A DNA stretch of 64,000 bases from positions 136,318,740-136,382,739 of the forward strand of contig JBAIZL010000002.1 of NCBI GenBank assembly GCA_036971475.1. Reading direction: 5' to 3'. Source of the DNA: Prosapia bicincta. Its lineage: Eukaryota > Arthropoda > Insecta > Hemiptera > Cercopidae. The position numbers and the translations under genes were made by a program. Below are positions 47,872-60,369 of this stretch, piece by piece (position 1 is the first letter of the stretch; the number at the start of each line of letters is the position of its first letter). The notes under the pieces were generated by a model, which did not search any database, was not told the DNA's origin, and was given only the letters and a program-made list of their open reading frames with translations.

Positions 47872-48470
47872 AAAAGGTATTTAGACTTCTAGATTTAACT
47901 AAAAGTGAGGAAATGAAAATAAGTTACATTCAAGTAGGTTTACACATTATTTTCCATATTTAACAGATATGTTAAATCACATTTATTATTGATAGCATTG
48001 AAAATAGCATTCAAAGTTTAAAACTACTAGTTGGAAGTGTAAAGAATTAAAAAAATAAATTTAATAAAGGTTTTAATAAAATAGTAGTACAGTACTACAT
48101 TGATATTCCTATATCATTTGTACTGTATTTAGCTTTAACCTATTTGTTGATAAATGCGTGAATCTGTACTCTAACAGAGAAAGAGTGAACTACTTATAGC
48201 ATCGCACTGTATGAATTTAAGACTCAAATTTCTGACACGATTTAGCTATTTTTATGAAATATTTATATGCTATTTACCTTTTTATCACAAAACTATTAAT
48301 AAAAAGTTTTTAAAATAAGAGCTGGTGTGAAGATTTCATAAACCCGATATAAATTGATAACGTTTTAATTTAATAAAAAGATGGCAAAAACAATCTTCTC
48401 GGGCACACAATGTTTACCCGAGAAGAACAAAGTGCACGTATGTTGTATATACACTCGGGGAAGGACCGAT
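47872..48470. other. Copy-B-specific stretch
   Basis: Absent from copy A, where the flanks join near 19762. It is AT-rich without a supported gene. Its right part contains a strong hairpin (48394-48426). It may be an insertion in B or deleted sequence in A; no target duplication was identified. Confidence 0.6.
48394..48426. repeat. 10-bp perfect hairpin
   Basis: TCTTCTCGGG (48394-48403) and CCCGAGAAGA (48417-48426) are perfect complements around a 13-base loop, notably GC-rich for the surrounding DNA. Role unknown. Confidence 0.7.
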
Positions 48471-48878
48471 GCCTCTAGGTGTCCCTTGATAAAAATCCTC
48501 TGATGAAAATGAATTTAAATCCCTTAATTACCTTTACTATACTTCCAGTATAGTCTCTCACACCTTAGCGGCGACCATGTTCTTCCCTTTTGAATTGGAA
48601 GAATATTTACAACTTAACAATTATTTTTGCAAAAATTTCTCTTTGTACATTGAATTTTTTAAATTTCCTTTTTTTGAACATTTCTATTTTTGCCTTTAAA
48701 ATTTTTTTCATTGAGCATTGATTTTTTAATTTCAAATTCAGTTGCAATTCTATCTTTACATTTAATTAAAGAATATTAGTGTTGGGTTATGTTTGAATTT
48801 CTGTATTTCCTTAACATTTATAATTTTGAGAATTTTATTTGTTCGTTGATTTTTTTTCACACACACAGTGCAACGCCG

Positions 48879-49275
48879 CCCCCTCGCTCGCTCCGTCTTC
48901 GTTTTGTTGCACAAGTACATATTTATTATATATTTATATAGCTGCTGCTCACACCGTTTTGTGTACCATGTTAAGATCCCTAAATTTTGTCTTGTGTTCT
49001 CGCGTAATGTACCACACCAAATGCAAGCCTATTCCCGCTGACTTCTACCTTAACGTTTGTATGACCTCCCCTAAGTTTGTTGGCAGGTTTGTTGGGTCTG
49101 TATTTAGTCACACATGTCAGTAAAATAGTCAACTGGAAAGAAACAACATTTATATGAACACGCAAAATTTTCAAAGAATCTTACCACTACATGAGATCTG
49201 CAGGCACAGCAAGGGAACATGGAAAATATGATCATGTTTAAGATACCTATTTTAAAAGGCTCCTGTGTTCTTTAA
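48879..49275. other. Copy-B-specific stretch with a dispersed fragment
   Basis: Follows TGCAACGCC, the point where copy A jumps directly into the PLE remnant. The minus strand of 49056-49150 matches the fragment at 11222-11305 (VSFQLT and TCVT in translation). No gene supported. Confidence 0.5.
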
Positions 49276-49475
49276 ACATGATCTCAATTTTATGTGTGTT
49301 GCTATGTCTATATATTTCATACTGTTCTAGTGTGTTTAATTATGGCCTTTGTTGCATGGGTGGAGGATGCTCTTGTTATTTTCCATACTTTTGCATGAGT
49401 GTTTAGTGTCCATGAGGTGATTTGCGAAGGTGGATTCAATAGTAGTGTGCAGTGCACTTTTGTCTTCTTTAAAAA
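49276..49475 (-). pseudogene. Inverted PLE GIY-YIG fragment
   Basis: The minus strand reads KEDKSALHTTIESTFANHLM, DTKHSCKSMENN, CNKGHN and then, after a frame change, LNTLEQYEIYRHSNT: the last third of the PLE endonuclease. The same region occurs on the plus strand at 50080-50245. It is joined head to head to the plus-strand PLE piece that follows. Confidence 0.82.
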
Positions 49476-50360
49476 ACATAAACAAAAATATCCAGTTCAC
49501 TGCAGATTTTGAAAACAACATACTATTGAATTTCTTAGACATCACCATAACAAAAAATTAAAAAAAAACATGAATTCAACATATACCGCAAGCCAACCAT
49601 GGCAGACACAATGATACACAATTCATCGAACAACAAAATATAACATAAACACAGAGCATTCAAACATTTACTACACAGACTATATAAAATACCTATGTCC
49701 ACAACTAACTACACAGAGGAACTAAACACAATCAAATATTTAGCCCACAAAAATGGATATGAGAATTATTTGATAGACAAACGACACAGAAAAATACTCA
49801 ACAAGAACAGCGACAACAAAACACGAACACAAACAAATTCATCACCCTCACATACATAAACAAACTCACAAATAAAATAGCACACCAATTCAAAAAAGCA
49901 GGATACACTGTAGCTTACAGAACAACAAATAAAAGCCAAATAGCTAACAGACACAGCATTAATAACAATACCAACACATACAATAACCCTGGAGTATACA
50001 AACTAAAATGCAACAACTGCAATAAGTTCTATATGGACAAACGGGCAGATCTTTCGTTGAAATATTTAAAGAACACAAAAGCATACTGCACACTACTATT
50101 GAATCCACCTTCGCAAATCACCCCATGGACACTAAACACTCATGCAAAAGTATGGAAAATAACATGAGCATCCTCCACACATTTAACAAAGGCCATAAAT
50201 TAAACATACTAGAACAGTATGAAATATATAGACATAGCAACACATATAAAAATGGCATCCTAAATGAACAAACATGGCACAGATCACACATACTCTTCGA
50301 TCACATCACTTCTAACTTTCAAAATAATGGTACCGAGGAAGCGCAACTGCAGCATTCCTA
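49476..50360 (+). pseudogene. Penelope-like element remnant, copy B
   Basis: Starts earlier in the PLE than copy A: FTADFENNILLNFLDITITK (the conserved block after the reverse-transcriptase core), then IYRKPTMADTMIHNSS-type sequence, LLHRLYKIPMS, YTEELN, YLAHKNGY, and GIY-YIG entry PGVYKLKCNNCNKFY near 49990-50032. It has the same post-KFY frame change as copy A plus several others. Dead element; the downstream part ends near a hammerhead-like motif at 50378. Confidence 0.85.
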
Positions 50361-50377
50361 GCAGCAAAATTACGAGG

Positions 50378-50405
50378 CTGAAGAAGTTGTAAGACGAAAA
50401 CGTTT
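50378..50405 (+). ncRNA. Hammerhead-like motif downstream of PLE, copy B
   Basis: CTGAAGA at 50378-50384 and GAAA at 50396-50399 with a short GTT-gtaa-GAC stem. Equivalent to 20924-20952, with one stem base changed. Confidence 0.42.
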
Positions 50406-52770
50406 CCTCCAAGTGTAAGTTAACAATTTAACAACTTTTAGTTAAAAACAAGTCTGGTCGCAAGTAATAGCAAAAGTGTAATAAGAAATTACTATTGTAC
50501 ATAAATATTAATATCTTTAGTACAATAATAATTCTAACTGATTTCAATAACTTCAACAAATGTATTCTATAGTAACTAATAATCAAATAAGAGTACACAT
50601 TCTTATTCCTATAAGAACTGTTTGCCTCTATTTGTCTACAGTGATTAGAGTCTAGTGGTAAGTTACAAGACTGTCGCATTTACTTTATGTACAAACAGTA
50701 TTTCTTCAATAACTTACATGTGTAAAACACTTGACAAAAACGACTAACATACTAAACATTCTGAGTAGCCACGCTTCGAAATAAGTAGAGTATTGTTCAT
50801 TCTGTCGTCTATATTTTTAAACTCAGTATATAAATATCGTATATAATTTAAATATAGTATATTTACTATACATGTATTACGAAATAATGTATTTCTTCTT
50901 ACAGATTCATTTTCATTTACTACTACATAAATTTACATAATTTAGTAGTAAAAACATTTCTATGAAATCATAAGGTATCACTTAATTAAATCAACTACAC
51001 ATTCCTGACTGTTTAGGATATTGCACGTGAAAAGGGTTCAAGCATAACCTCAAAAGACCTCTAAGTGAAGACGAAAGCAGCTATTAGCATTAGCTGTCTA
51101 GTTTGGTCTTCGGGTATATTCGTGACAAATCGCTCAACTTACGAGAATCTCAGTTGCAAAATCGACTTCTTGTAATTCGTTTCAGGAGTTTTACACCTGG
51201 GGAAAATGTTTACAGTGTTAATAAATAATTTCCATTCAACAGTATATGTATATTGTGAAAAAAACCATTATTCTACGTAATTCCAAGTCCACTGTAAGTA
51301 TATGTATGTGTCATGTCCAAGCCCAAGCACTTGTTCTACTAACGAGGAAGAAACTTGAGATATTAGTGCTGAGGATATAGAGATTACCCTATATCTATTA
51401 GCACTTTTCCCCTCTACCCACTATCGCTGGAATTCCCTATACTAATACAAACTGTGACGTTCAGGCGATGGATAAAAGAATAAAATCGGATTAATTTTGA
51501 ATTTCCCTGGAAGACTACACAGGTAGATGTAAAATAGCAGATCTGTGAGCAAGAGATGTGAGAATTTAAATATTGTTGCACTTGTTCAAATCAGTTGGAG
51601 CAGTTGCAAATCTGTTGCAGAACGGTTGGAAAAGGTTATTTTGTGTACTAAACACAAATGTTTATTCATTATTAAGTTCGTAAGATTTTCTAAAATTTTA
51701 TCAGGTATTAAAACCGACATAAATTTAAATATATTTTATAATATAACTTATGTTGAAATAATTTTAAGTGCAAATTAATGCCTAAATTAACTGTATTATT
51801 TGACGGGACAAAAATATTTAGTTAGATTTTTTTATACAAATCGACAAAATTTAATATTTAATGGAAAATACACATTATGAAAATGAACACATCAAGCATC
51901 CTGACAACTGAGTTGAAAAATTGCTTTTTACTTAGAACAGCTTTATTTTTTTATCTTTATTTACATTTATACTTGGCAGATAATTGCAATAATATCGTGT
52001 CGCAGTTCTTTATTTTTGCATTATTGCTCAACAAAATAATCTAAAAGCATCATCATAGCAGGGTTACGTTGTTCTTTTTATTTACAGGTTCATAGTATCA
52101 CGGCACCACTGACACTAAATTGCCTACATAACGCCTTAACTGAAGCTAAATTGCCTACTTAACGCCGTGACTGTCGCTTAATTGCCTAGAAACGCCGTGT
52201 TATATCTCAGTCTGTACAGTACTTTTATGTGTCCATGGTAAGCCAAATTTACTATATTTGTTGTATAAATGTAACTGTATGTTGTAAACCTCAAGTTTAA
52301 CTAGTAAACCTTCCACTGAAAAACATGAAGTGGTAAATGTATTTTTTACAATAACAGATGCTTTTTTGGGCTTTTACCACTAGATTTCGAAGATGTAAAA
52401 TTTTCTAAAATGAAGATGTGGAGGTTTTACTAATGACGGTTGGAAAATATGGGTTTTGGGAATAACAAATGGATATTGCCTAATCATTTTTCATGTAAGT
52501 AAAGAGCGTCTCGATTAAGGTTATATTAGGTTGGGTACAGGTGGATAATATTTATCTTGTCTCTGAGGTTAAACCTGAGATTTAACGAGTGTATGATAGT
52601 AAACGCCCGAAATGAACGATTATCACAGAAGACATTTAACAGGAATAGTGTATAAATCCTATGTTTTACTGGATAACCTAATGAATTACCAATAGGAAAT
52701 AAGATAAGTTTCACAATAACTTGAAAATAGATTTTCTGATATTTTATACCTGTATGTGCGCTAACGTTCA

Positions 52771-53431
<661 letters not shown>

Positions 53432-55602
53432 TTATGTTGCTACAGCAGTCAGTCTTCCGACCCCGGAAAGATTTTGTGGAAGCATTTCTGACCTAACCCA
53501 AAATCTGTGATAATGATTGGCAAACTCTGTCAGAGAACCAGCCACTGGATTTAAAAAACCTATCTCTCGTAGATTTAACCCTTTGCTCTTTGGCATAGGA
53601 TTTTTTAAAGACAATAGCTTTATAAAATGAAATTTGAACTCAATTTGCAAGTTACTAAATTTTTTAACTTTCTCAAAAAAAATGTAACAAGCATAGTTTA
53701 CAAAGAGCAAGTTTAAAACGTATTAATAAATTTATAATTTTATTCATTTCTTGTTCTACCCGAAGTAAAAATTTCTATAAAAAATTAAAACCTTTCGTGA
53801 AGTTCCCTAGCTGAACACTTTACCAAATAAACTCAATATTAACATTAAAAAACTCTATGATATTTTGTTGAACCCTTTAAAAAGTACTTATCTGAATAAA
53901 TATTATTAATTTAAAAGTATATATTTAAACCCATTACTTCATACCCTGGAAACGCAAACATTACCCAGTAAAACAAACATATTTAGAAATCAAAGCTAAA
54001 TTGAAATTAATACATACTCGGAATTTAAAATTTAATCATAAAACTAAACATCTTAAAAATTTAAAAAACCACTTAAAAATCAGAATTAAATCACAAAATC
54101 ACGCATATATAAATTTTTTAAAATAACAAATATTTAACTTTAAACATATTACTTTTCTTTCTGAATATGTTGCTAATACATAACCTAATTCTGTAATTAA
54201 AAACAAATATTCCTAATAGCAATTTAAGTTGAAATGGTTGATGACGTCAAGAATGTACAACACTATTTTCTTTCATAAGGTCATAATCATAATTAAGTCA
54301 TCTCCGAGTAAACTCACATTTGTTGTCCTAGATAATTACCAAAATGTCTAGGAAAATTATTTTTGTTTTTGTCCTAACTTTTTGTAATTTCTTGTCTTTA
54401 ACCCTAACGATGAAAAACTTTTTGAAAACAGAGTAAGTTAACCCTGAATCTATTTCATTCCAACTTATTCAAAATAATTTCAAAACATCTCATACCTGGT
54501 ATTTCTGTACCACTTTATATTTTGTTTATTTCTAACTGGCATTGAATATTTTGGATTTGCAACTAATTTAACACTTTCCTTATTTTCTATTAACAACTTA
54601 TTATTTTATTAATTTTATTTATCCAATAATTTTAGTACTCTTTTAAATTATCTTTATTTAGGGTTGAGATACTTTTCACAATTTTTATATTATTTCTTAG
54701 CATTTATTTACACCTCAGTGATTCCATTCCCGCCATTTAGGTTTTATTTCAACATGGTGTTACATTTTCCTTCATGTTATATTTATTGTACAAGATAAAG
54801 AAACTACATTAAAAATATGATATTTTCATTAAAATTTGTTTTAAAAGAAATTGTATTGGCGTCCTTCCGCAACATTGGCTTGAGTTGGTTATCGCCCCTC
54901 TACCTTTACTCTTGGCTTGACAGTTATACGTGTTGCCGCAAATTCAACTTTTAAGTTTTATATGTTGTTATTTATTTCAAATAAATTATTTCACTTTCTC
55001 TAGATTTCTTGTTATTAATGCCTATTCTTTTCTGACTTTAGTCCTATATTTTAGAATTTTAATTTTTTTTATACTTCCTCAACCCGACAATTTACAGCAT
55101 TTAAATTTAATTTTGGTAACTTGAAATTTAGTCACTGTTCTACTTCAACTTTATACGTTACGAGTATTGTTTTCTCTAACTTACTGAAGTTATTACTCAG
55201 AAAATGCAAAACAAAACGATGTTAAAATAAAGAAATTAACACTTTTAGCGAGTATAACTCCCAAAAGAGACGCGAAACTCCCAAAATTACATCATAGACT
55301 TCCACCTCTAATAAAATTAGCAGTGCAAACTCATAGTCTTACATTTTTTGTAATATTGAAAATCTGAGCAACGTGACTTCCCAAAGTACGCTAAATCCAC
55401 CTTCGTTGTCCAGGCTTTCCCTCGCTGGTTACCCTCCTCCGCGGGGTGATGAGACTTTCTCCATTTGCAATATTCGTAAAAACTGGGATGACCTATTATA
55501 CGACGTGTCGTTATTGCTTCGGGTTTGGTGTTAACTTCCCGTACAGTGGCAGGTTTTATACAAAGAGTTTTATCTCGCTATAACGTTTTAAATATTTCCC
55601 AT
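53432..55602. other. No recognised gene
   Basis: Unique-looking AT-rich DNA. A more GC-rich patch at about 55380-55540 has no supported frame or splice pattern. Confidence 0.6.
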
Positions 55603-55849
55603 TAAAAACAAATAAAAACATACACAAAACTCACAACTTATTCATGTATTTACTCATACGCGATTCAATGACCAAGTCATCATCATCAGTGAGTGTTACT
55701 ACTACAAACTCTAACTTACAACTCAAAATTTGTAAGTTAGAGTTTGTAGTAGTAACACTCACTGATGATGATGACTTGGTCATTGAAACGCGTATGAGTA
55801 AATAAATGAATAACTTGTGAGTTTTGTGTATGTTTTTATTTGTTTTTAA
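55603..55849. repeat. Palindrome with 119-bp arms, PLE-terminus type
   Basis: Arms 55603-55721 and 55730-55848 are near-perfect reverse complements (x pairs with 111451-x) around an 8-base centre. Each arm carries a hammerhead core, intact on the plus strand of the right arm and with GAAT in place of GAAA on the minus strand of the left arm. An 80-codon frame through it is a palindrome artefact. Confidence 0.9.
55757..55799 (+). ncRNA. Hammerhead ribozyme, type I, short stem III
   Basis: Stem I strands ACTCA (55757-55761) and TGAGT (55795-55799) enclose CTGATGA (55762-55768), a 6-bp stem II GATGAC/GTCATT closed by TTG (55770-55784), GAAA (55785-55788) and a tiny stem III, with the expected cleavage position after GTA (55792-55794). 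All conserved core bases are present. PLE-associated hammerheads are known to have such minimal stem III and to work best as dimers. It is probably the terminal ribozyme of an otherwise lost PLE-type element. Confidence 0.7.
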
Positions 55850-57919
55850 CATAACCTCACAAGCTAAGCTCAAAGAATATTTGTTTATTTTCCCATTCTT
55901 GACTTTATTCCTAATTTCTCTTGCTGATCATGTTCCAATATCAATGATCTTCCTAGCTTTATTTTGACTTTTTATCACTTTTTATGGGAAATATTCATAG
56001 GAATTTAAGTAAATGCTAATACATTGAAATAGTGTGAATAATTTAGGACGTTCTTTAGGAAGAAAATATTTTGTTTTAAGACAAAGACTCAACTTTAAGT
56101 TAGTCAGTATTATTTCGTTTTATATAAACTCTATATTTAAAATTTGTCTCAAAAGAAAATGTTTTGTTTTAACCTTGTTTACGATCACAGAATCTATTAA
56201 TTAAATAAATACGGTTGATTTGGGAATCAGGTACCACACATCAACCGTATTTATTTAAACGAAAAGGTTTTGTTTTGTTTCTTACTTAGTGAGTAATTAA
56301 GAAGTAAGATTAAAAGCTTAGTATCTTCAGACCAAAAACTACGTGAAAACTATAGCCCCTTTTTCCAAAATGACATTTCACTGAAAAAGCTTACATGCTA
56401 CTGATGGCTTTCACTCAAGGTTGCAGGTGTGATATTTAACAGTATGGTGGTGTAAGGGTGGTTGTGTACTTCGACAATCAGGTTTTGTCAATGAAACAAC
56501 ACTTTCGAAACACAACATTATAGTAAGTAGATTAGACTTTCACTAGTTTTTCGAAAACAAGTATTTATTAAATAATTAGTGAAGTTAATATGAATACAAC
56601 AAACAACTTCAATTGTAAATATTCTGAGTAGTGGACCCAGACCATGTCTAGTCAGTTTGATGCAAAAATTACGTGGCATAAAATTTGGTTTGTGCTATAC
56701 ACCAGACAAAGTTTGCTATATACCAGACCTATATGCTATTAAAATATTTTTGGATGATTTGCCTATCATTGAGGGCTTAAACCAACAAAAGAAATTTTGC
56801 ACAATCTAGGTCATATATAATAAATATCATCACACACATTTGGGAGATAAATGGAAAAAGGGATACTTGTTAATAAACAAGAGAAAGGGGAATCAAACAA
56901 TGAAGAAGCAAGTGTGGAACTCTCAAATTGACAACAGTCATGACTTCTTTGGAGCACACTTAGCAAAATATAAATATTTAACTAAATCCAAAAACCCCAG
57001 ATTGCATTATGCATGTGACAATCTCTTACAATAAATTAGTAAGAATAAAGCTAGACTGGGGACAGGAAGATCATTGCAAAATATAGTGTTCTCTTATAAC
57101 TTATATAAAGAAGCTTATTCGTATAATATTTACTCTAGCTGGTAATTTATAATGGAGTCCATTAAAGTGATAAAGGGGAAAATGATCTATTGTACATATA
57201 CTCATATTCCTAAACTTACTTCAACCAAAGTGCCTAGTAATAAGTACTAATTACTAAAAATTTGAAGCAACCCTTAACAATTGTGATAAATTTTAATTAT
57301 TTCCTACTAGGTTCGTTCTGCGTTCCTTTCACACTTTAGCATTTATTCATAGAATATATTCTTGTACTGTTAAATACAGTGGTTTATATAATTATAACTC
57401 CTAATATTACGATGATCTGTACCGTGTACAACAAACCTAAGTGTGTTACTAAATACATCTGATTTTGAAGGACCAATTTGTGTGAAAAGAACTATTTAAC
57501 ACTAGTGTAGGACATTTCCTAAAACTTCTATTTAAATAAGTGTATACAAATTAGAAAACAAACACATTCCTAATAATATGTGATTATATATAAAACAGAG
57601 AAGAACATTACAGTGGGTTTTTATTGGAAATGTTTATGTTTGGAGTTTATGCTAGAGTTATTTGTGTGTAATGTTTAGGAAGCGAAATGAATATAGATGT
57701 CTTGCGTTTGTATAATTCGATTCATTTTAACAGGAAAATTTGTAATAAAAACAATATAAAGTAAAACCTTTACTACCAAATATTTAGATAAAATCTTATT
57801 AAAAAAGGAAAGAAGTTTATCTTTAACGTACTTAGAGATATTAAACAGCAAAGGAAACTTCCCATTGTGTAATACAAAGTTATGGATAGATATAATTAAT
57901 GTTGTTATTGAATTTGCAG
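55850..57919. other. No recognised gene; one strong hairpin
   Basis: The only clear structure is an 18-bp inverted repeat at 56202-56219 and 56240-56257 (TAAATAAATACGGTTGAT and its complement) around 20 bases. A 64-codon frame at 56840-57034 has no domain I can name. Confidence 0.55.
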
Positions 57920-58003
57920 ACTAATGGCGAGAAAGACAGAAGATGACTTGGGAAAAGTCCCCTCCGGAGCCCCTGAGCCCCCCGCATCGTGCACTGCGCT
58001 ACG
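57920..58003 (+). CDS. Candidate host coding exon with start codon
   Basis: A good acceptor (GAATTTGCAG ending 57919) and a consensus donor (GTGAGT at 58004) bound 84 bp that are much more GC-rich than the flanks. An ATG at 57924 (context ACTAATGG) opens 26 codons (MARKTEDDLGKVPSGAPEPP and onward) plus two bases into the donor. This looks like the first coding exon of a spliced host gene read to the right. The encoded Pro/Ala-rich start matches no family I can name. The exon phase would fit the R-rich frame of the exon-like segments at 62415 and 63052, but that joining is speculative. Confidence 0.45.
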
Positions 58004-58339
58004 GTGAGTTGATGGGTTGCTTGTTTGCTGTAATGTACAAATGGACTTATTTTGCGAGGAATAATATTTAGAATTCAGTTATTAGAGTACAAATTAAGTA
58101 AAGTTAACAGTTAAAACAAATTGATTTTGTAGGACAATGACTAGTTGGTGATTCATGGAAGAACCATTAGCGGCAAGTAGGCCGGGCCGCGCTTGTGAGT
58201 CTGCCTGCGCGTGGGGGAGCGAGGCTCGCTCTAATCCTTCAGGGCGCACGGCTGTTTGGACAAATTATAACAAGGCGTTGACAATAAAGTAATTTTATTC
58301 ATTAAAAACCAAAACAACCGAACTCCATTTAGTCCTTAC

Positions 58340-58620
58340 ACCAAAATATCAAACACAAATTATAAATGCATCGAAATCATGAAACAAATACAAAAGAAAT
58401 ACTACAAACAAACAAAACTCCAAGAACCCATACCTAATATCCACAAACGAGACACACCCATTAATCAACTAAACACCGGCACCTTCACACAAGCCAGCCA
58501 AATACATAGACAAACTTATCAGACACAAAATCTACAACCACACATACAAATGCAACATCACAGACTTAATCACAAAATTAAAGACATCTGTACAACCCCA
58601 ACTCCACCATAGCGTTATTT
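58340..58620 (+). pseudogene. Penelope-like reverse-transcriptase fragment
   Basis: Two frames joined by an indel give PIPNIHKRDTPIN and then KPAKYIDKLIRHKIYNHTYK, CNITDLITKLKTS, the N-terminal part of a PLE reverse transcriptase, comparable to 46290-46400. It ends at a stop near 58620. Short and broken; PLE family assignment by motif. Confidence 0.75.
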
Positions 58621-60189
58621 GACATAAAAACCTTTAGATCAAAGTACCAATTCAGTGGCTACGATAAGGCACCTCTAGCCGATACTAACAGTCGGTTGGA
58701 TCGCCATACCGGTCTAACTTCCGTCCGCCCCACAAGACTGAGGCAGTCGCCGGCGTGTCGGTTCGTACGGGTTACTCCGTGGCCGGAAGATCCGCTTCGA
58801 GTATGAATGAATGCATGTATCCAAATTGTGTTACGTATACTAGGCTCGGCGAGGGAAACATATATAATCCCATATAATGTTCTGAAGGTCAGCCCGTTTA
58901 CGCAAAATTAAATTAATGACTTATTTATGTTGTTTATTACGTTAACACTAAATAGTTTTTTCGGTTTTGGACGATGAGTGATGTAATGGGCTTTGCATCT
59001 TAGAAATCTGTTTGATACACATTTTATTAAAGTGGGCTCCTGATTGCTTACCACTGTCTCTGCACCCACTAAACAAACACTTCAAATACTACGTCGTGTA
59101 GAGCAACAAACATACAGGCAAAATAATATATGTACTACCATAGGTATGTTGAAGACATTTTACTATTAAACAACGCCATCAAACGGCAAATCCAAAAAAT
59201 ACACAATCACATCAACACCACACACCAAATATAACATTGCCCTTGAATTGTAAAGAAATAATGAAATAAATTATTATTTCATTATAAAAAATATAATAAT
59301 AAGGTCATGCTGGATTGCAAATGTGCCATGTCAATTTGACAGCGATTGGCTTTAGAATAATCGAAATTTGTTATTTATTATTTCTCATAACTCCTTATTA
59401 ACGTCATTTATTAGAATAGGCAGAAATTATTTAATTCGTAGAATAACCAATGCTCCACCTCCACGGTCAGTGCAATATCTTTCTGTTGTGGCCTAAATCT
59501 ACGTCGTCCGATATATTTCGCAAGAATAATGCAAGTAAATGGTATTGCGGGTTAAACAATGATTCTAGTACAAATATCCGTTCGATTAGGTACTACGCGC
59601 TCCAAAAACATTACTTCAAGGTCACACTAACCTAAGTAGCAAAGCCAGATTAACCATGTAAAATGTTTCTACAGTTGTGTATTAACTATTCTGAAAATAT
59701 TTACTAAAAATTCAAAATTGCTGAAGGTGAATTTGAATTTCTTAAATTATTCTTTTACTCGGGTTTAAACAAACTGTTTAGTTAAAGATATGGAAGTATT
59801 TGTACGCTTTTATATCATATTTTACTCCTAATAATTATTGATAACGCTCATTGAATCACAAGTAATAATTTATTAACTTTCGTTTCTAAGGGCATCATTT
59901 GTGAGTTATAACTATTACAAACTGATGCAATCGAAGGGATGATAACGGCATTGACTTCGAAACGAGCTTGAGTGGATAAATTTTATAATTGTAAGTCAGT
60001 ATGTACTATTAATAAATTATTAACATCACTTCATATATTTTATTTTAGTTACTTTTTATTTTATAATTAACATTAACATAAATATGTATATACATATAAC
60101 AAAATCACAATTTCTTGAATTATATAGTCCGTTACGTTCGGTGAATCTTAATTAATCCCTTTAACATTAAATTTGTAACCGAACTTTAA
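58621..60189. other. No recognised gene
   Basis: Includes a GC-rich patch at about 58640-58860 with many CpG sites but no supported frame, and an upstream CpG-rich patch near 58170-58250. The 61-codon frame at 59450-59635 shows no domain. Confidence 0.5.
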
Positions 60190-60198
60190 ATTTTTAAA

Positions 60199-60248
60199 AC
60201 TATACTGAAGCAGAACGTTTCGGATCGCTATATGGCAATTTTCATCAG
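60199..60248 (-). ncRNA. Hammerhead-like motif, minus strand
   Basis: On the minus strand CTGATGA (60248-60242) is followed by stem II ATTGC/GCGAT with one wobble (60239-60235 and 60228-60224) and GAAA (60221-60218), then CGTTCTGC. The core is canonical. The cleavage triplet, GTC in the relative at 61950, is altered here. It lies downstream of the minus-strand PLE remnant, as expected for a PLE terminus. Confidence 0.55.
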
Positions 60249-60369
60249 CGTCTTCTGCTTGGAGATGTCAGGTCAAGCGGTGACGGTTTTAGAGGCTTTT
60301 AAAGGTTTTCGATAGTATCAAAGAGTATATGTGATTTGTATTGGATTTGTTTGTTTAATATATTTGTAC

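Larger units (their letters stand above)
46918..52454 (+). repeat. Segmental duplication, copy B
   Basis: Matches 18798-22965 in direct orientation, including PLE remnant, hammerhead-like motif and right boundary. It carries two stretches absent from copy A: about 47872-48470 and 48879-49665. Near-identity over most aligned runs indicates duplication or transposition more recent than the PLE decay they share. A 77-codon frame at 51545-51778 corresponds to the one at 22131-22316 and remains unassigned. Confidence 0.93.

Noticed and set aside
55631..55873. 80-codon frame
   Set aside because: Spans the hammerhead palindrome, so its peptide is self-complementary sequence read through.
56640..57034. 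Possible transposase fragment
   Set aside because: A weak resemblance to DNA-transposase segments did not hold up: no catalytic residues, order or terminal repeats could be found.
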